Assembly: GCA_002427735.1 (NCBI GenBank) | Contig: DIYP01000007.1 | Span: forward strand, 341,397 to 405,396 | Length of the DNA stretch: 64,000 nucleotides | Direction: 5' to 3' | Source of the DNA: Flavobacteriales bacterium UBA6051 | GTDB taxonomy: Bacteria > Bacteroidota > Bacteroidia > Flavobacteriales_D > Crocinitomicaceae | Part shown: positions 1-8,569 of the stretch, piece after piece | How positions within the stretch are numbered: the first letter of the stretch is position 1 | How the letters are laid out: every line of letters starts with the position of its first letter | The notes under the pieces: generated by a model | Told to the model about the DNA's origin: nothing | Seen by the model: the letters and a program-made list of their open reading frames with translations, nothing else | Database searches by the model: none | Position numbers and translations under genes: made by a program

Positions 1-22
1 AGTTCGATTCTCCTATGGGCTG
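1..22 (+). tRNA. 3' end of a tRNA gene (truncated by window edge)
   Basis: The window opens with a T-loop (TTCGATT, bases 3-9), followed by the 3' half of the T-stem (CTCCT) and an acceptor strand (ATGGGCT) with a probable discriminator G at base 22. No CCA is encoded, which is common in this phylum. The acceptor would pair with a 5' AGCCCAT lying outside the window. The anticodon is missing, so the amino acid cannot be assigned. The tRNA lies about 30 bases upstream of rpsT and may share its transcript. Confidence 0.7.
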
Positions 23-54
23 CAGAGAAGTATTAAAAATTTAAATTAGAAAAA

Positions 55-306
55 ATGGCGAATCATAAGTCAGCATTAAAAAGAGTTCGTTCAGATGAAA
101 CGAAAAGATTACGTAACAAATACCAGCATAAAACTGCGCGTAATGCTGTTCGTAAACTAAGAGGATTGACAGATAAAAAAGAAGCAGAAAAAATGCTTCC
201 TTCTGTATTCGGAATGCTTGATAAATTAGCGAAGAGAAATATTATTCACAAAAATAAGGCAGCGAACTTGAAGTCAGGTCTTCAGGTAAAGGTGAACAGT
301 CTTTAG
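55..306 (+). CDS. rpsT: 30S ribosomal protein S20
   Basis: This 83-residue, strongly basic protein begins MANHKSALKRVR, the typical S20 N-terminus. It is almost entirely helical and Lys/Arg-rich, and its length is normal for the family (about 83-88). S20 binds 16S rRNA early in assembly of the small subunit. The leader between the tRNA tail and the ATG is A-rich, without a Shine-Dalgarno sequence and without an obvious TAnnTTTG promoter, so read-through from the tRNA promoter is possible. A strong terminator follows the stop. The assignment is secure. Confidence 0.96.
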   Translation: MANHKSALKRVRSDETKRLRNKYQHKTARNAVRKLRGLTDKKEAEKMLPSVFGMLDKLAKRNIIHKNKAANLKSGLQVKVNSL

Positions 307-329
307 TTCGTACCTTCTTTAGGGAATTT

Positions 330-353
330 GGGGGCATAGCCCCCTTTTTTTTT
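330..353 (+). terminator. rpsT intrinsic terminator
   Basis: A perfect 6-bp GC stem (GGGGGC at 330-335, GCCCCC at 339-344) with a 3-base loop is followed by nine T residues. It closes the rpsT transcript just before the promoter of the next gene. Confidence 0.9.
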
Positions 354-358
354 ACCTT

Positions 359-366
359 TACTTTTG
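359..366 (+). promoter_or_regulatory. TAnnTTTG -7 box for the porin-like gene
   Basis: TACTTTTG matches the Bacteroidota -7 consensus exactly and ends 10 bases before the ATG at 377, directly after the rpsT terminator. I see no well-spaced -33 TTG. Confidence 0.5.
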
Positions 367-376
367 AGTTTATCGG

Positions 377-2095
377 ATGTTGAATCGATTGTTGTCTATA
401 TGCATTCTTGTGGCCGCTTTTTCAGCGAAGGGGCAGTTGGTTCATGAGTTTGATACGCTCTTATATGGCGAACGAATCAATAGTTCCATTGATTCAGTTG
501 ATATCAGCGGAAGTGATTTGCCTACTACTTTCGATGGCGGATATTCTATCTTGTCCACTAAAGGACTTTCTACAAACACACTTTTTAATCAATACACGGA
601 CCTGAATTTCTTGAGATTAGGCAGGTTCGATAAAATGCGTTTTTCAGCGCTTCCTCATCTTGGATTTGCTTATTCATTTGGTGGTCAGGGAGCTCAATTT
701 ATGCAGGCTGTTTACGAGCACGCCTTTCTTGATAGTACAGTGCTCAACATTGCCTATAACCGGAATACGGGAACGGGAATTCTCCGCAATAGTGCTTTTA
801 CGAATAATAATGTCAAGGTTCAATTCCAACATATGGGGAAGCGATTCTCAACTCAATTAAAAGGGGAGTACGTTGCCCATACTATAGGTCATCCTGGAGG
901 ATTGGATAGTCTGTCAAATAATGGTCTTGAGTTTTCTTTCGTGAATAAGTCTGATGCAAATAGTGTTTCTAAGGCTGGACAAGTTCGATTAATGAATTAT
1001 TTAAACGTACTTCCGGATTCTACCAATGCGCTCGGGATAATGTCTCATCACTATTATTCCATTTTGAACAGAGTATATACCGAAACTGGAGACTTGAATG
1101 CGATTTATGATACGACGTTTATTGATTCAACAAGTACACGTGACCAGTTCAACTTAGCGTCAATTACGAACGGTGCAGGCGTTTATTTTTCAAATCCTCT
1201 TTTGTATATACATGGCCTTATCGATTATACGTACTGGAAATATCAAAATCTCGGAGCGAACTATGATTCTACCGAACTTGACCTGACATCACATGCCGCC
1301 CTGACACTTCCAAAAATTGTGTTGACGAATGATTTGAAGTTCAACTTTTTGGGGAGATTTAATGAGTTTTCTAATAGAGTAGGGGTTCGTTATCGAGGAG
1401 ATAAATTGAATGCTTCGGCGTCTTTCCTTTATGAGAATAAGGCTCCTACAGTTTTTCAGCGTCGTTACTTCGCTAATAACAGTAATTATATTCTCACATC
1501 ATTTGATAAGCAAAATTGGTTGAGAGTTAGAGCGGGCGTTGATTATGCGCTGAAGAATGAAAAGATTGCCTTTGCCGCATATGGTGATTTTGCTTCTATC
1601 AGTGATGTCTACTATTTTAACGGAAGCAGATGGGCAATTGATTCATTGACGGCTAATTTTGCATCTGTAGGGGTGAAGTCAAAAATGTCTTTTGGTATAT
1701 TTAATTTTCATCCACATGTAGTTTATTCAATTGACCAAAATGGCTATTTGCCCAATTTTCAAGCATATGCACGCCTTTTTATAAAAGGGCGATTATTCAA
1801 AGCGAAGAAGTTGGAGGCGCTTGTCGGTATTGACGCATCTTATATTACCAGTTTCAAGACACGAGCATTTATTCCAACAATGGATACCTATGATTGGTGG
1901 GCTTCAACAAGTACGTTCCAACCAGTCGCTAATTTGCATGCATTTTTGTCTATTGGTATTGCCGATTTTCGCTTCTACTTTAGATATGAGAATATTGGTT
2001 CATTTTGGAATGACGTCGATAATGACGTAGTTCTCGACTATCCAATGGCGCAAACGCGCATGCGTATTGGGATTACTTGGGATTTCTTTAATTAA
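377..2095 (+). CDS. Putative outer-membrane porin (Porin_10-like)
   Basis: This 572-residue protein has a signal peptide (about residues 1-19, ending AFSAKGQ). The mature part has the alternating polar/aromatic pattern of a transmembrane beta-barrel and no hydrophobic helices. The stretch around residues 100-135 (AYSFGGQGAQ, then RNTGTGILRNSAF) resembles the Bacteroidota putative porins grouped as Porin_10. The protein ends in a strand with a near-terminal Phe pair, as expected for insertion by the BAM machinery. Its substrate cannot be predicted. It is transcribed alone, between a terminator and the fabG promoter. That it is a barrel protein is fairly sure; the exact family is less so. Confidence 0.75.
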   Translation: MLNRLLSICILVAAFSAKGQLVHEFDTLLYGERINSSIDSVDISGSDLPTTFDGGYSILSTKGLSTNTLFNQYTDLNFLRLGRFDKMRFSALPHLGFAYSFGGQGAQFMQAVYEHAFLDSTVLNIAYNRNTGTGILRNSAFTNNNVKVQFQHMGKRFSTQLKGEYVAHTIGHPGGLDSLSNNGLEFSFVNKSDANSVSKAGQVRLMNYLNVLPDSTNALGIMSHHYYSILNRVYTETGDLNAIYDTTFIDSTSTRDQFNLASITNGAGVYFSNPLLYIHGLIDYTYWKYQNLGANYDSTELDLTSHAALTLPKIVLTNDLKFNFLGRFNEFSNRVGVRYRGDKLNASASFLYENKAPTVFQRRYFANNSNYILTSFDKQNWLRVRAGVDYALKNEKIAFAAYGDFASISDVYYFNGSRWAIDSLTANFASVGVKSKMSFGIFNFHPHVVYSIDQNGYLPNFQAYARLFIKGRLFKAKKLEALVGIDASYITSFKTRAFIPTMDTYDWWASTSTFQPVANLHAFLSIGIADFRFYFRYENIGSFWNDVDNDVVLDYPMAQTRMRIGITWDFFN

Positions 2096-2208
2096 TTCTT
2101 CGTGAATTTAAGTCCATTTTATAAGTGCTGTGAGAGCGCGGTTCTGTTTTTCACGAGTCATTGTTTGTATAAGACCATTTTCAATCATTTTAATGTCCAA
2201 CCTTTACG

Positions 2209-2216
2209 TATATTTG
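2209..2216 (+). promoter_or_regulatory. TAnnTTTG -7 box for fabG
   Basis: TATATTTG is an exact match and lies 15 bases before the fabG ATG. It sits in a 136-base gap with no other visible feature. Confidence 0.6.
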
Positions 2217-2231
2217 CCTAAAATCTGCTAA

Positions 2232-2978
2232 ATGAAATTACTAGAAGGAAAAGTTGTACTGATTACCGGAGCCTCAAGGGGAATTGGTAAATCAATTGCT
2301 GAAGAATGCGTGAAACAAGGAGCAAAAGTAGCCTTTACTTATTTGTCTTCAGAAGAAAAAGCGAAAGCACTGGAGACTGAGTTGTCCAGTAATGGAGGAG
2401 TGGCAAAAGGATTTAAGTCTGACGCTTCTAAATTTGATCAGGCACAAGAATTAGTGGATAATGTTATTGCAGAGTTTGAGACAATTGACGTATTAGTAAA
2501 TAATGCGGGAATTACGCGTGATACTCTTTTGATGCGCATGTCGGAAGAGCAGTGGGATGAAGTGATCAATACAAATCTTAAATCAGCATTCAACTTGACG
2601 AAAGCAGTCCAGAGACCTATGCTGAAAGCTAGAAAAGGATCTATCGTTAACATGTCTTCTGTTGTAGGTGTTAGTGGAAATGCAGGACAAGCGAATTATG
2701 CTGCCTCTAAAGCTGGATTGATTGGGTTTACGAAGTCTGTTGCACAGGAGCTCGGATCTCGAAATATTCGCTGTAATGCTATAGCACCTGGATTCATTGA
2801 AACGGAAATGACGGGAGCTTTGGATGAGAAAGTTGTGGAAGAATGGCGAGCATCTATCCCCCTTAAAAGAGGTGGGAACCCTAAAGATGTTGCAGATTTA
2901 ACCATTTTCTTAGGATCTGATATGTCAGCCTATATAACAGGTCAGACGATTAGTGTTTGCGGAGGAATGCAAATGTAG
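2232..2978 (+). CDS. fabG: 3-oxoacyl-[acyl-carrier-protein] reductase
   Basis: This cytoplasmic NADPH-dependent short-chain dehydrogenase reduces 3-oxoacyl-ACP in each round of type II fatty acid synthesis. At 248 residues it has the classic length. The cofactor motif TGASRGIG lies at 12-19, NNAG at 90-93, and the catalytic residues are N115, S143, Y156 and K160 (YAASK). The match to FabG over other SDRs rests on VVGVSGNAGQANYAASKAG and the C-terminal YITGQTISVCGGMQM, both very close to known FabG proteins. It stands alone with its own promoter and terminator, not in a fab cluster. Confidence 0.93.
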   Translation: MKLLEGKVVLITGASRGIGKSIAEECVKQGAKVAFTYLSSEEKAKALETELSSNGGVAKGFKSDASKFDQAQELVDNVIAEFETIDVLVNNAGITRDTLLMRMSEEQWDEVINTNLKSAFNLTKAVQRPMLKARKGSIVNMSSVVGVSGNAGQANYAASKAGLIGFTKSVAQELGSRNIRCNAIAPGFIETEMTGALDEKVVEEWRASIPLKRGGNPKDVADLTIFLGSDMSAYITGQTISVCGGMQM

Positions 2979-3000
2979 CCAATACAAATTATGAAATGAT

Positions 3001-3033
3001 AAGGGCTCTTACCGATTGGTTTGAGCCTTTTTT
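3001..3033. terminator. Terminator between fabG and the convergent ABC gene
   Basis: An 8-bp stem (3001-3008 with 3023-3030, one G-T pair) with a 14-base loop is followed by a T-run to 3033. The stop codon of the minus-strand ABC gene lies in the loop, so this hairpin serves fabG. It has no matching T-run on the minus strand. Confidence 0.7.
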
Positions 3034-6000
3034 CTTGTTAATCGTTCCCAGAGATTTTGCACGGATGCGATTAACTTTTTCAGTACATCAAAATAAAGAG
3101 CGATGTATGTAATGATAGAAATGATCCAAAGCACAACAAGGTTTGCGTGATAAGTTTTTACTCTCCAGCCAAAAATGTACTTGTATGGGGCGTAGTAATG
3201 TGTGTCAAAGAAAGAAACACCCTTAGGGTCATTGTAAATAGGGGTGTCATTTTGGAAAATTTCACTTTCACTGACAATTACCTTTTTCTGTTCTGTCTTA
3301 TTCGTTGCAATACTCGTTAGCGCCTCATTAGAATAAGTATTTTGTAATCGCTTATATTCCTTGATACCCAATAGGTCAATGGTGCTTTGAATACTATCAC
3401 GCGTTTTATTGATCGTATTCACGCTTTGCAATCGAATATAATTCAAGAATTTATTCACCCCTTCGAAGTCCTCTTCGTTTAATTCTGAACTATTCGAAAG
3501 AGCTTCCATGCAATCTTCACAAGAGAGATTTTTCCATGTCAGATCTGCTTTGGCTATTTCATTTTTCAATAAAAGTAAGGAGCGTTCTTTGGTAGCCTCT
3601 GAAGCTTCGGAATCAAGAAGATTGTCAATGTTCTTGCGCAGTTCCGGCAGCCAGTAGTCTTTTCTCCATTCGGCTTTTGATTTTTCAATACGATCTTTCA
3701 AGAAGTAGACTTCATAATTATTTTGGCTAGCTTGTTCTACGGCCAATCCTTCATAAGCCCAGCGGGAGGCCATCATATTACCTACCCATGGAACTTTAGT
3801 TGCATTCGAAAGAGAAGGGTGGAGCTTATCAAATTTTACAATAACTCCACTGAATAGTAATTGTGGTATAATCATTAGTGGTATAATGATATAAATCACT
3901 TTAGCAGAGTTAAATGCACTAGATATGTTTAGACCAGCAAGATTAGAAAGACATGCCGTTGAGAACATGATCATCCAGTATTCAAACCAGAGTCCATTGA
4001 CTTCGAGAATTAAGTTCCCAAAAAGGACGAATAGTAATGATTGTATGGCAGAGATTATAAAGAGGATGGCGACCTTGGCCATTAGATAACTTGATCTAGA
4101 TAAATTGATAAATCGCTCTCTAGCCAGTATTTTTTTGTCTTTGTTTATTTCTTCTGCTGCGACAGTCAGCCCCAGGAATATGGAAACGATGATTGCAATG
4201 AAGATGTATTGAGGGATATTTTCGTTTCCAAAATGGGTGTACTGCTCAATTCCATTTGTCCAACCGAAATACTTTATGAAAAAGGAGAGTATGATTGCAA
4301 GGGCGGGTGCAACCAGTCCGTTAATCAGCATGTATTGCGTATTGGATTTTTTGCTGAGGAAATCTCGCTTAAAATAATTGGCGAACTGCGTAATTCTGGA
4401 GGGTAGCTTTACGCCAGCACTTGGTGATCCAGATTCCACTTCGACTTCATAAATTTGACTATGACGCTTGTAAAGCGCATTCCAATCTTCTGGACTTCTT
4501 TTACGCATGGAAGTCTCATTCCCGAATTCGTCTACGATTTTTTCGTCAATAATATTGAAGATCTGTTCTGGATTCACATTTCCGCATAAGCTACATTCAC
4601 GTTCATGCGCATTTCCTTTGTAAGAGAAGGTCTTAAAGTGTACAATGGCATTAAGTGGTATCCCGTCATAAATAGGGTATCCTCCTTGGTCCATTATCAG
4701 CAATCGGTCAAACAGCTTAAAGATATTTGATGATGGCTGATGTATTATGACGAAGACCAGTTTCCCTTTAAGTGAAAGCTCTTTTAAGAGATCCATGATA
4801 TTTTCAGAATCCCTACTTGAAAGACCTGACGTTGGTTCGTCAACAAACAAGATGGAAGGTTCACGAATGAGTTCCAGAGCAATATTCAAGCGCTTACGTT
4901 GTCCTCCTGAAATCACCTTAGATAAGGAGGAGCCTACTTTGAGGTGGCGTATTTCATAAAGTCCCAGGGATTTTAACATTCCCACGACTTTCTTAGTAAG
5001 TTCCCCCGTAGTATAACCTTTCATTGAGAGTTTTGCGCTGAAGTAGAGGTTTTCAAAAACTGTCAGCTCTTCAATGAGAAGATCATTTTGGTTTACATTT
5101 CCAATAACACCCTCAAGTTTCCCCTTTTCCAGGTGCAGATCAATCCCATTAATTTTAACGGTACCAAACGTAGGCTTAATCTTACCGTTCATGATGTTTA
5201 GGAGCGAAGTCTTTCCTGTTCCGGACCCTCCCATGATTCCAATCATTTTTCCAGAATTGGTAGAAAGGTTAAATTTTCGAATGGCGTTGCCTCCACCTTT
5301 GAAAGAGTGAATTACATTGGAAACTTCGAAACTTAATGGAATCGCATCATCAGAACTCGTGACTTTAGAGATAAGGTCACTATAGAATATTTGATTGCTC
5401 TTTGCTGTTCTTGTCGTTGATCCGACATTGAAAACATGGGTTTTATTGTTAGATACAATTTGACCATTGATATAAAGTTCATCTTCTCCAAAATACCTAA
5501 AGAACAGTGTTTTAACACTTGTTACATAAATAACATGTATAAGTGATTTTAATCCTTCTACTTGTTCACTTTTAGCGTGTTTGAATGGACCGAGTTGTCG
5601 ATTACTGTAATAGATATGCCCAGGTTCATCAGGGAATTCAGATCCTTTTAATTCAACAAATTTCTGTAGTAATTCATATTCGTTTTCAGCAATATGAAAC
5701 GAGTCCGAAACAGTTTTGACGAATTTTATTTCTTGTCCAGTTCTAACATCATCTCGATCAATAAACTCAAACATGCGAATGAGCACAATGATCTTCTGAC
5801 GTTGCGTCAGCTCTTTATTGATTTGCTCACAAATCCTAAGAACCTTAACAGAATGAAGAGAAGTTCGTTTTTGATCTTTCTTTTTAGAGTAGAGCCGTCC
5901 TCTTGTAGATACGAGAAATGAGTCGAAAATATTCAGGTACTTATTGACATCATCTGAACTTAATTCCGATTTCAGAAAGGAAATAATGATTTCCTTACCG

Positions 6001-6113
6001 CGTGTACTTTGAATTTTATGTGATTCGCTGTCTAATTCAGCTTCTGAGACTTCATCAACCTTCGCAATGATTGCAAAGAGTTGCATTAATGCACGAAGTA
6101 TTCTTTCACTCAT
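3009..6113 (-). CDS. ABCG-type ABC transporter, fused ATPase and permease
   Basis: This 1034-residue membrane protein has the ATPase-before-permease order of ABCG/White half-transporters. Residues 1-155 are helical and resemble a TerB-like domain (inference). Residues 200-255 form a short beta-rich linker. The ATPase domain carries Walker A GGSGTGKTS (295-303), signature ISGGQ (401-405), Walker B ILFVDE (421-426) and H-loop H458. A CSLC pair followed by GNVNPEQIFNI comes after it. The membrane part starts near residue 610, with about five helices and then a long charged loop (with CEDC) before the last helix. It is the third gene of an operon behind a lipoprotein and a small exported protein (22-base gap). 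The substrate is unknown. Confidence 0.85.
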   Translation of the reverse strand: MSERILRALMQLFAIIAKVDEVSEAELDSESHKIQSTRGKEIIISFLKSELSSDDVNKYLNIFDSFLVSTRGRLYSKKKDQKRTSLHSVKVLRICEQINKELTQRQKIIVLIRMFEFIDRDDVRTGQEIKFVKTVSDSFHIAENEYELLQKFVELKGSEFPDEPGHIYYSNRQLGPFKHAKSEQVEGLKSLIHVIYVTSVKTLFFRYFGEDELYINGQIVSNNKTHVFNVGSTTRTAKSNQIFYSDLISKVTSSDDAIPLSFEVSNVIHSFKGGGNAIRKFNLSTNSGKMIGIMGGSGTGKTSLLNIMNGKIKPTFGTVKINGIDLHLEKGKLEGVIGNVNQNDLLIEELTVFENLYFSAKLSMKGYTTGELTKKVVGMLKSLGLYEIRHLKVGSSLSKVISGGQRKRLNIALELIREPSILFVDEPTSGLSSRDSENIMDLLKELSLKGKLVFVIIHQPSSNIFKLFDRLLIMDQGGYPIYDGIPLNAIVHFKTFSYKGNAHERECSLCGNVNPEQIFNIIDEKIVDEFGNETSMRKRSPEDWNALYKRHSQIYEVEVESGSPSAGVKLPSRITQFANYFKRDFLSKKSNTQYMLINGLVAPALAIILSFFIKYFGWTNGIEQYTHFGNENIPQYIFIAIIVSIFLGLTVAAEEINKDKKILARERFINLSRSSYLMAKVAILFIISAIQSLLFVLFGNLILEVNGLWFEYWMIMFSTACLSNLAGLNISSAFNSAKVIYIIIPLMIIPQLLFSGVIVKFDKLHPSLSNATKVPWVGNMMASRWAYEGLAVEQASQNNYEVYFLKDRIEKSKAEWRKDYWLPELRKNIDNLLDSEASEATKERSLLLLKNEIAKADLTWKNLSCEDCMEALSNSSELNEEDFEGVNKFLNYIRLQSVNTINKTRDSIQSTIDLLGIKEYKRLQNTYSNEALTSIATNKTEQKKVIVSESEIFQNDTPIYNDPKGVSFFDTHYYAPYKYIFGWRVKTYHANLVVLWIISIITYIALYFDVLKKLIASVQNLWERLTRKKAQTNR

Positions 6114-6135
6114 TCAAGCCTAAGAGAGATATAGT

Positions 6136-6561
6136 TTACTTTTTAAACCCAATAAGCATAACCGCACAACCGGTTACTTTTAATTCTAGGTCAAGTTCTG
6201 TCTCTATTGTAACAGGTAATGTTTCAATTACTTTGAAATCCCAATATGGGGCGTTCTTGTAATTACGATTCGTAAACAAGATATTCCCTTGCGGATCTTT
6301 AATAGTGAAGATTACAAAATTATCCTTAGATCCGGCACTGGCAGCAATTCTATAGGTTGTGCCTCCGAAAAAGGTAGTATTAAACTGAGCCTTTTCGCGA
6401 TCAAGAAAAGCCGTGTAGACCTGGCCATCAGAAATAAATTCACCTCCTTCGGTGTCCGTTTTGAGGAGTTGTTCACAATTACTTACAATACGCTCGCAGT
6501 CTTGCGCAATAGTAGTTCCAGCAACAACTAGGAAAAAAGCAGATATGATTAATGACTTCAT
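6136..6561 (-). CDS. Small exported protein of unknown function
   Basis: I do not recognise a family for this 141-residue protein. It has a clear signal peptide, MKSLIISAFFLVVAGTTIAQ, with predicted cleavage after AQ. The mature protein has Cys residues soon after cleavage (DCERIVSNCEQ) and one near the end (VTGCAVM), which could form disulfides. The rest looks like a small beta-sandwich (FTIKDPQGNILF). It lies between a lipoprotein gene (5-base gap) and the ABCG-type transporter gene (22-base gap), so the three are almost certainly co-transcribed. A periplasmic accessory role for the transporter is a reasonable guess only. Confidence 0.7.
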   Translation of the reverse strand: MKSLIISAFFLVVAGTTIAQDCERIVSNCEQLLKTDTEGGEFISDGQVYTAFLDREKAQFNTTFFGGTTYRIAASAGSKDNFVIFTIKDPQGNILFTNRNYKNAPYWDFKVIETLPVTIETELDLELKVTGCAVMLIGFKK

Positions 6562-6566
6562 CTTGT

Positions 6567-7463
6567 TTAGGCTTTAATAATGTTAGATCTAATGGCTTCA
6601 ATCTTTGTTTTGATCTCATTTAAGATATCTTCTGTGATATCAATTTCAAGTGTGTGGTGGAAAGTCGTTAGGTGATTCTCCTTATCTGTATCCGGTGCCG
6701 CATACTCATAATTCATCGCCACTTTGTCGAAACTGGTCCTAAGATCTTCTAGCTCAGCGATAAGCCCATCATTACTACCGCCTTTGTTGTACTCCTTCAA
6801 GATGTCGATAATTGAATTCAATGACTCTTTTTGTTCTCCAACACGACGCAAAATGTCTTCGCTTGGTTTTTTATCGTTCAGCTGACATGCGAAGTGAATG
6901 GATTCAATCCAACCTCCCGTTAAAATAAGAGCGGAAGTCGATTTACGATTTGCTTGCTTAAGGAAGTTGTCTGCCTGACGGAAAGCATCAGACATAAGTA
7001 AGATCATCGAATCCTCGTCACCATTATTTTCTTCAAATCGCTGTAAAAAGCTTGTATCAAAAGCAGCTCCCAGTCCTAATTCAGAAGTCAATTTTTCAAC
7101 AGAGCTCAAATAGCGCATGGTAACACTCTTCTGATCGTAAAGCGTCGAGTACCCTAAATCAGTACCATACACTCCAAGGTTCAATGCTTGCTTATAATCC
7201 GTAACGTATTCACCAACCGTTTTTTCATCATTCAATAATGAAGCATCGAACGGTAAATCTAATGACTTAATTAAGTAGGCAGTTTGAACAGGAGAGGGGA
7301 TGCTGAAAATCTTACCATCAAAAACAGTATTCAAAGAACTGTTAGGGTCAAAAACTTCATCATCAATTACCTCTTGGTTTTCAGTGTTTTCAGAATTACA
7401 GGAGAATAAAAGTGCTCCGCAAATAACGGCTGCAATTGCAGAATTTAGTGGTGTACTTTGCAT
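6567..7463 (-). CDS. Lipoprotein of unknown function
   Basis: This 298-residue protein begins with a lipoprotein signal (MQSTPLNSAIAAVICGALLFSC), with the lipid-modified Cys at residue 22. An Asn/Glu-rich tether follows, then a soluble, mostly helical domain. Near the middle is GGWIESIHFACQL, which looks like a buried helix. I cannot name the family. It is the first gene of the operon leading to the ABCG-type transporter and has its own promoter, divergent from hemB. The envelope location is well supported; the function is not. Confidence 0.75.
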   Translation of the reverse strand: MQSTPLNSAIAAVICGALLFSCNSENTENQEVIDDEVFDPNSSLNTVFDGKIFSIPSPVQTAYLIKSLDLPFDASLLNDEKTVGEYVTDYKQALNLGVYGTDLGYSTLYDQKSVTMRYLSSVEKLTSELGLGAAFDTSFLQRFEENNGDEDSMILLMSDAFRQADNFLKQANRKSTSALILTGGWIESIHFACQLNDKKPSEDILRRVGEQKESLNSIIDILKEYNKGGSNDGLIAELEDLRTSFDKVAMNYEYAAPDTDKENHLTTFHHTLEIDITEDILNEIKTKIEAIRSNIIKA

Positions 7464-7495
7464 GCTTAGGACTTTCGTTAGTAGTGTAAAAATAG

Positions 7496-7503
7496 CAAAA
7501 ATA
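7496..7503 (-). promoter_or_regulatory. TAnnTTTG -7 box for the lipoprotein-ABC operon
   Basis: Read on the minus strand this is TATTTTTG, an exact match, 32 bases before the start at 7463. It lies back to back with the hemB promoter in an 86-base gap. Confidence 0.5.
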
Positions 7504-7524
7504 GTGATATTCCAAACGAATTAT

Positions 7525-7532
7525 TAAATTTG
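7525..7532 (+). promoter_or_regulatory. TAnnTTTG -7 box for hemB
   Basis: TAAATTTG is an exact match, 17 bases before the ATG at 7550. Confidence 0.55.
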
Positions 7533-7549
7533 TTTTATACCCAAAAAAA

Positions 7550-8518
7550 ATGATGATCAGACCAAGAAGAAACCGCAAAAACAGTGCTATTCGAACAATG
7601 GTGGAAGAGACAAAATTAGGTGTCGAGAACTTAATTTATCCTCTGTTTTTAGAAGATGGTACAGGGATAAAAAATGAGATAAAATCACTGCCAAATAATT
7701 TTCGTTGGTCACTTGATACTTTACTTCCTGAAATCGAATCGTGCGTTCAACTTGGAATTGACAAATATGTTTTGTTTCCTGCTGTAAATGAAAACCTGAA
7801 AGATGCGGTTGCTTCATATAGCTATGCGGATGATAATTTTTATTTGGAGGCCATTCATTCGATTAAAGAGCGATTCCCGGATATTGTATTGATGAGCGAT
7901 GTTGCAATGGACCCTTATTCTTCAGATGGTCACGATGGTCTGGTTAAAGGTGGTGAAATCTTAAATGATGAAACACTACCAATTCTCGCAAAAATGTCAA
8001 TCGCGCAAGCTCAAGCTGGTATAGATATTTTGGGGCCCAGTGATATGATGGATGGACGTGTTGGTTTTTTGAGAACAGCTTTGGATGAAGAAGGTTACAA
8101 AGACGTAAGTATTATGTCGTATACTGCGAAGTATGCCAGTGCTTACTATGGTCCGTTTCGTGATGCTCTTGATTCCGCTCCAAAAAGTGGAGATAAGAAA
8201 ACGTACCAAATGAACCCTGCGAATAAGCAAGAGGCATTACTCGAAGCGCAACTTGATTTTGAGGAAGGTGCAGATATGATGATGGTCAAGCCGGCACTTT
8301 GTTATCTAGATATTATTCATATGCTTAAGGAGCATTTCGATATTCCTATTACTGCTTATAATGTTAGCGGTGAATGCGCAATGATTCATGCGGCTAGCAG
8401 AAATGGTTGGTTGGACTATGAATCTGCCTTTACTGAGATGCTGTTGAGTATCCGACGCGCAGGTGCAGATGGAATTCTTACGTATTTTGCGAAGGATTTT
8501 GCACAACTTCAACGTTAA
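7550..8518 (+). CDS. hemB: Delta-aminolevulinic acid dehydratase (porphobilinogen synthase)
   Basis: This cytoplasmic enzyme condenses two 5-aminolevulinate molecules into porphobilinogen, the second common step of heme synthesis. Its 322 residues are the family's normal length. The two Schiff-base lysines are visible as K194 (SYTAKYAS) and K247 (MMVKPAL). The metal region (residues 116-130, SDVAMDPYSSDGHDG) carries Asp residues where the zinc enzymes carry a Cys triad, so this is the Cys-less type associated with Mg. Two ATGs occur in a row at 7550 and 7553, and either could be used. No other heme gene is nearby. Confidence 0.95.
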   Translation: MMIRPRRNRKNSAIRTMVEETKLGVENLIYPLFLEDGTGIKNEIKSLPNNFRWSLDTLLPEIESCVQLGIDKYVLFPAVNENLKDAVASYSYADDNFYLEAIHSIKERFPDIVLMSDVAMDPYSSDGHDGLVKGGEILNDETLPILAKMSIAQAQAGIDILGPSDMMDGRVGFLRTALDEEGYKDVSIMSYTAKYASAYYGPFRDALDSAPKSGDKKTYQMNPANKQEALLEAQLDFEEGADMMMVKPALCYLDIIHMLKEHFDIPITAYNVSGECAMIHAASRNGWLDYESAFTEMLLSIRRAGADGILTYFAKDFAQLQR

Positions 8519-8569
8519 AGTTGTTCTGGCATAATTATAGTTAAAAGAATTCTCAATATCTTTAAGTGT

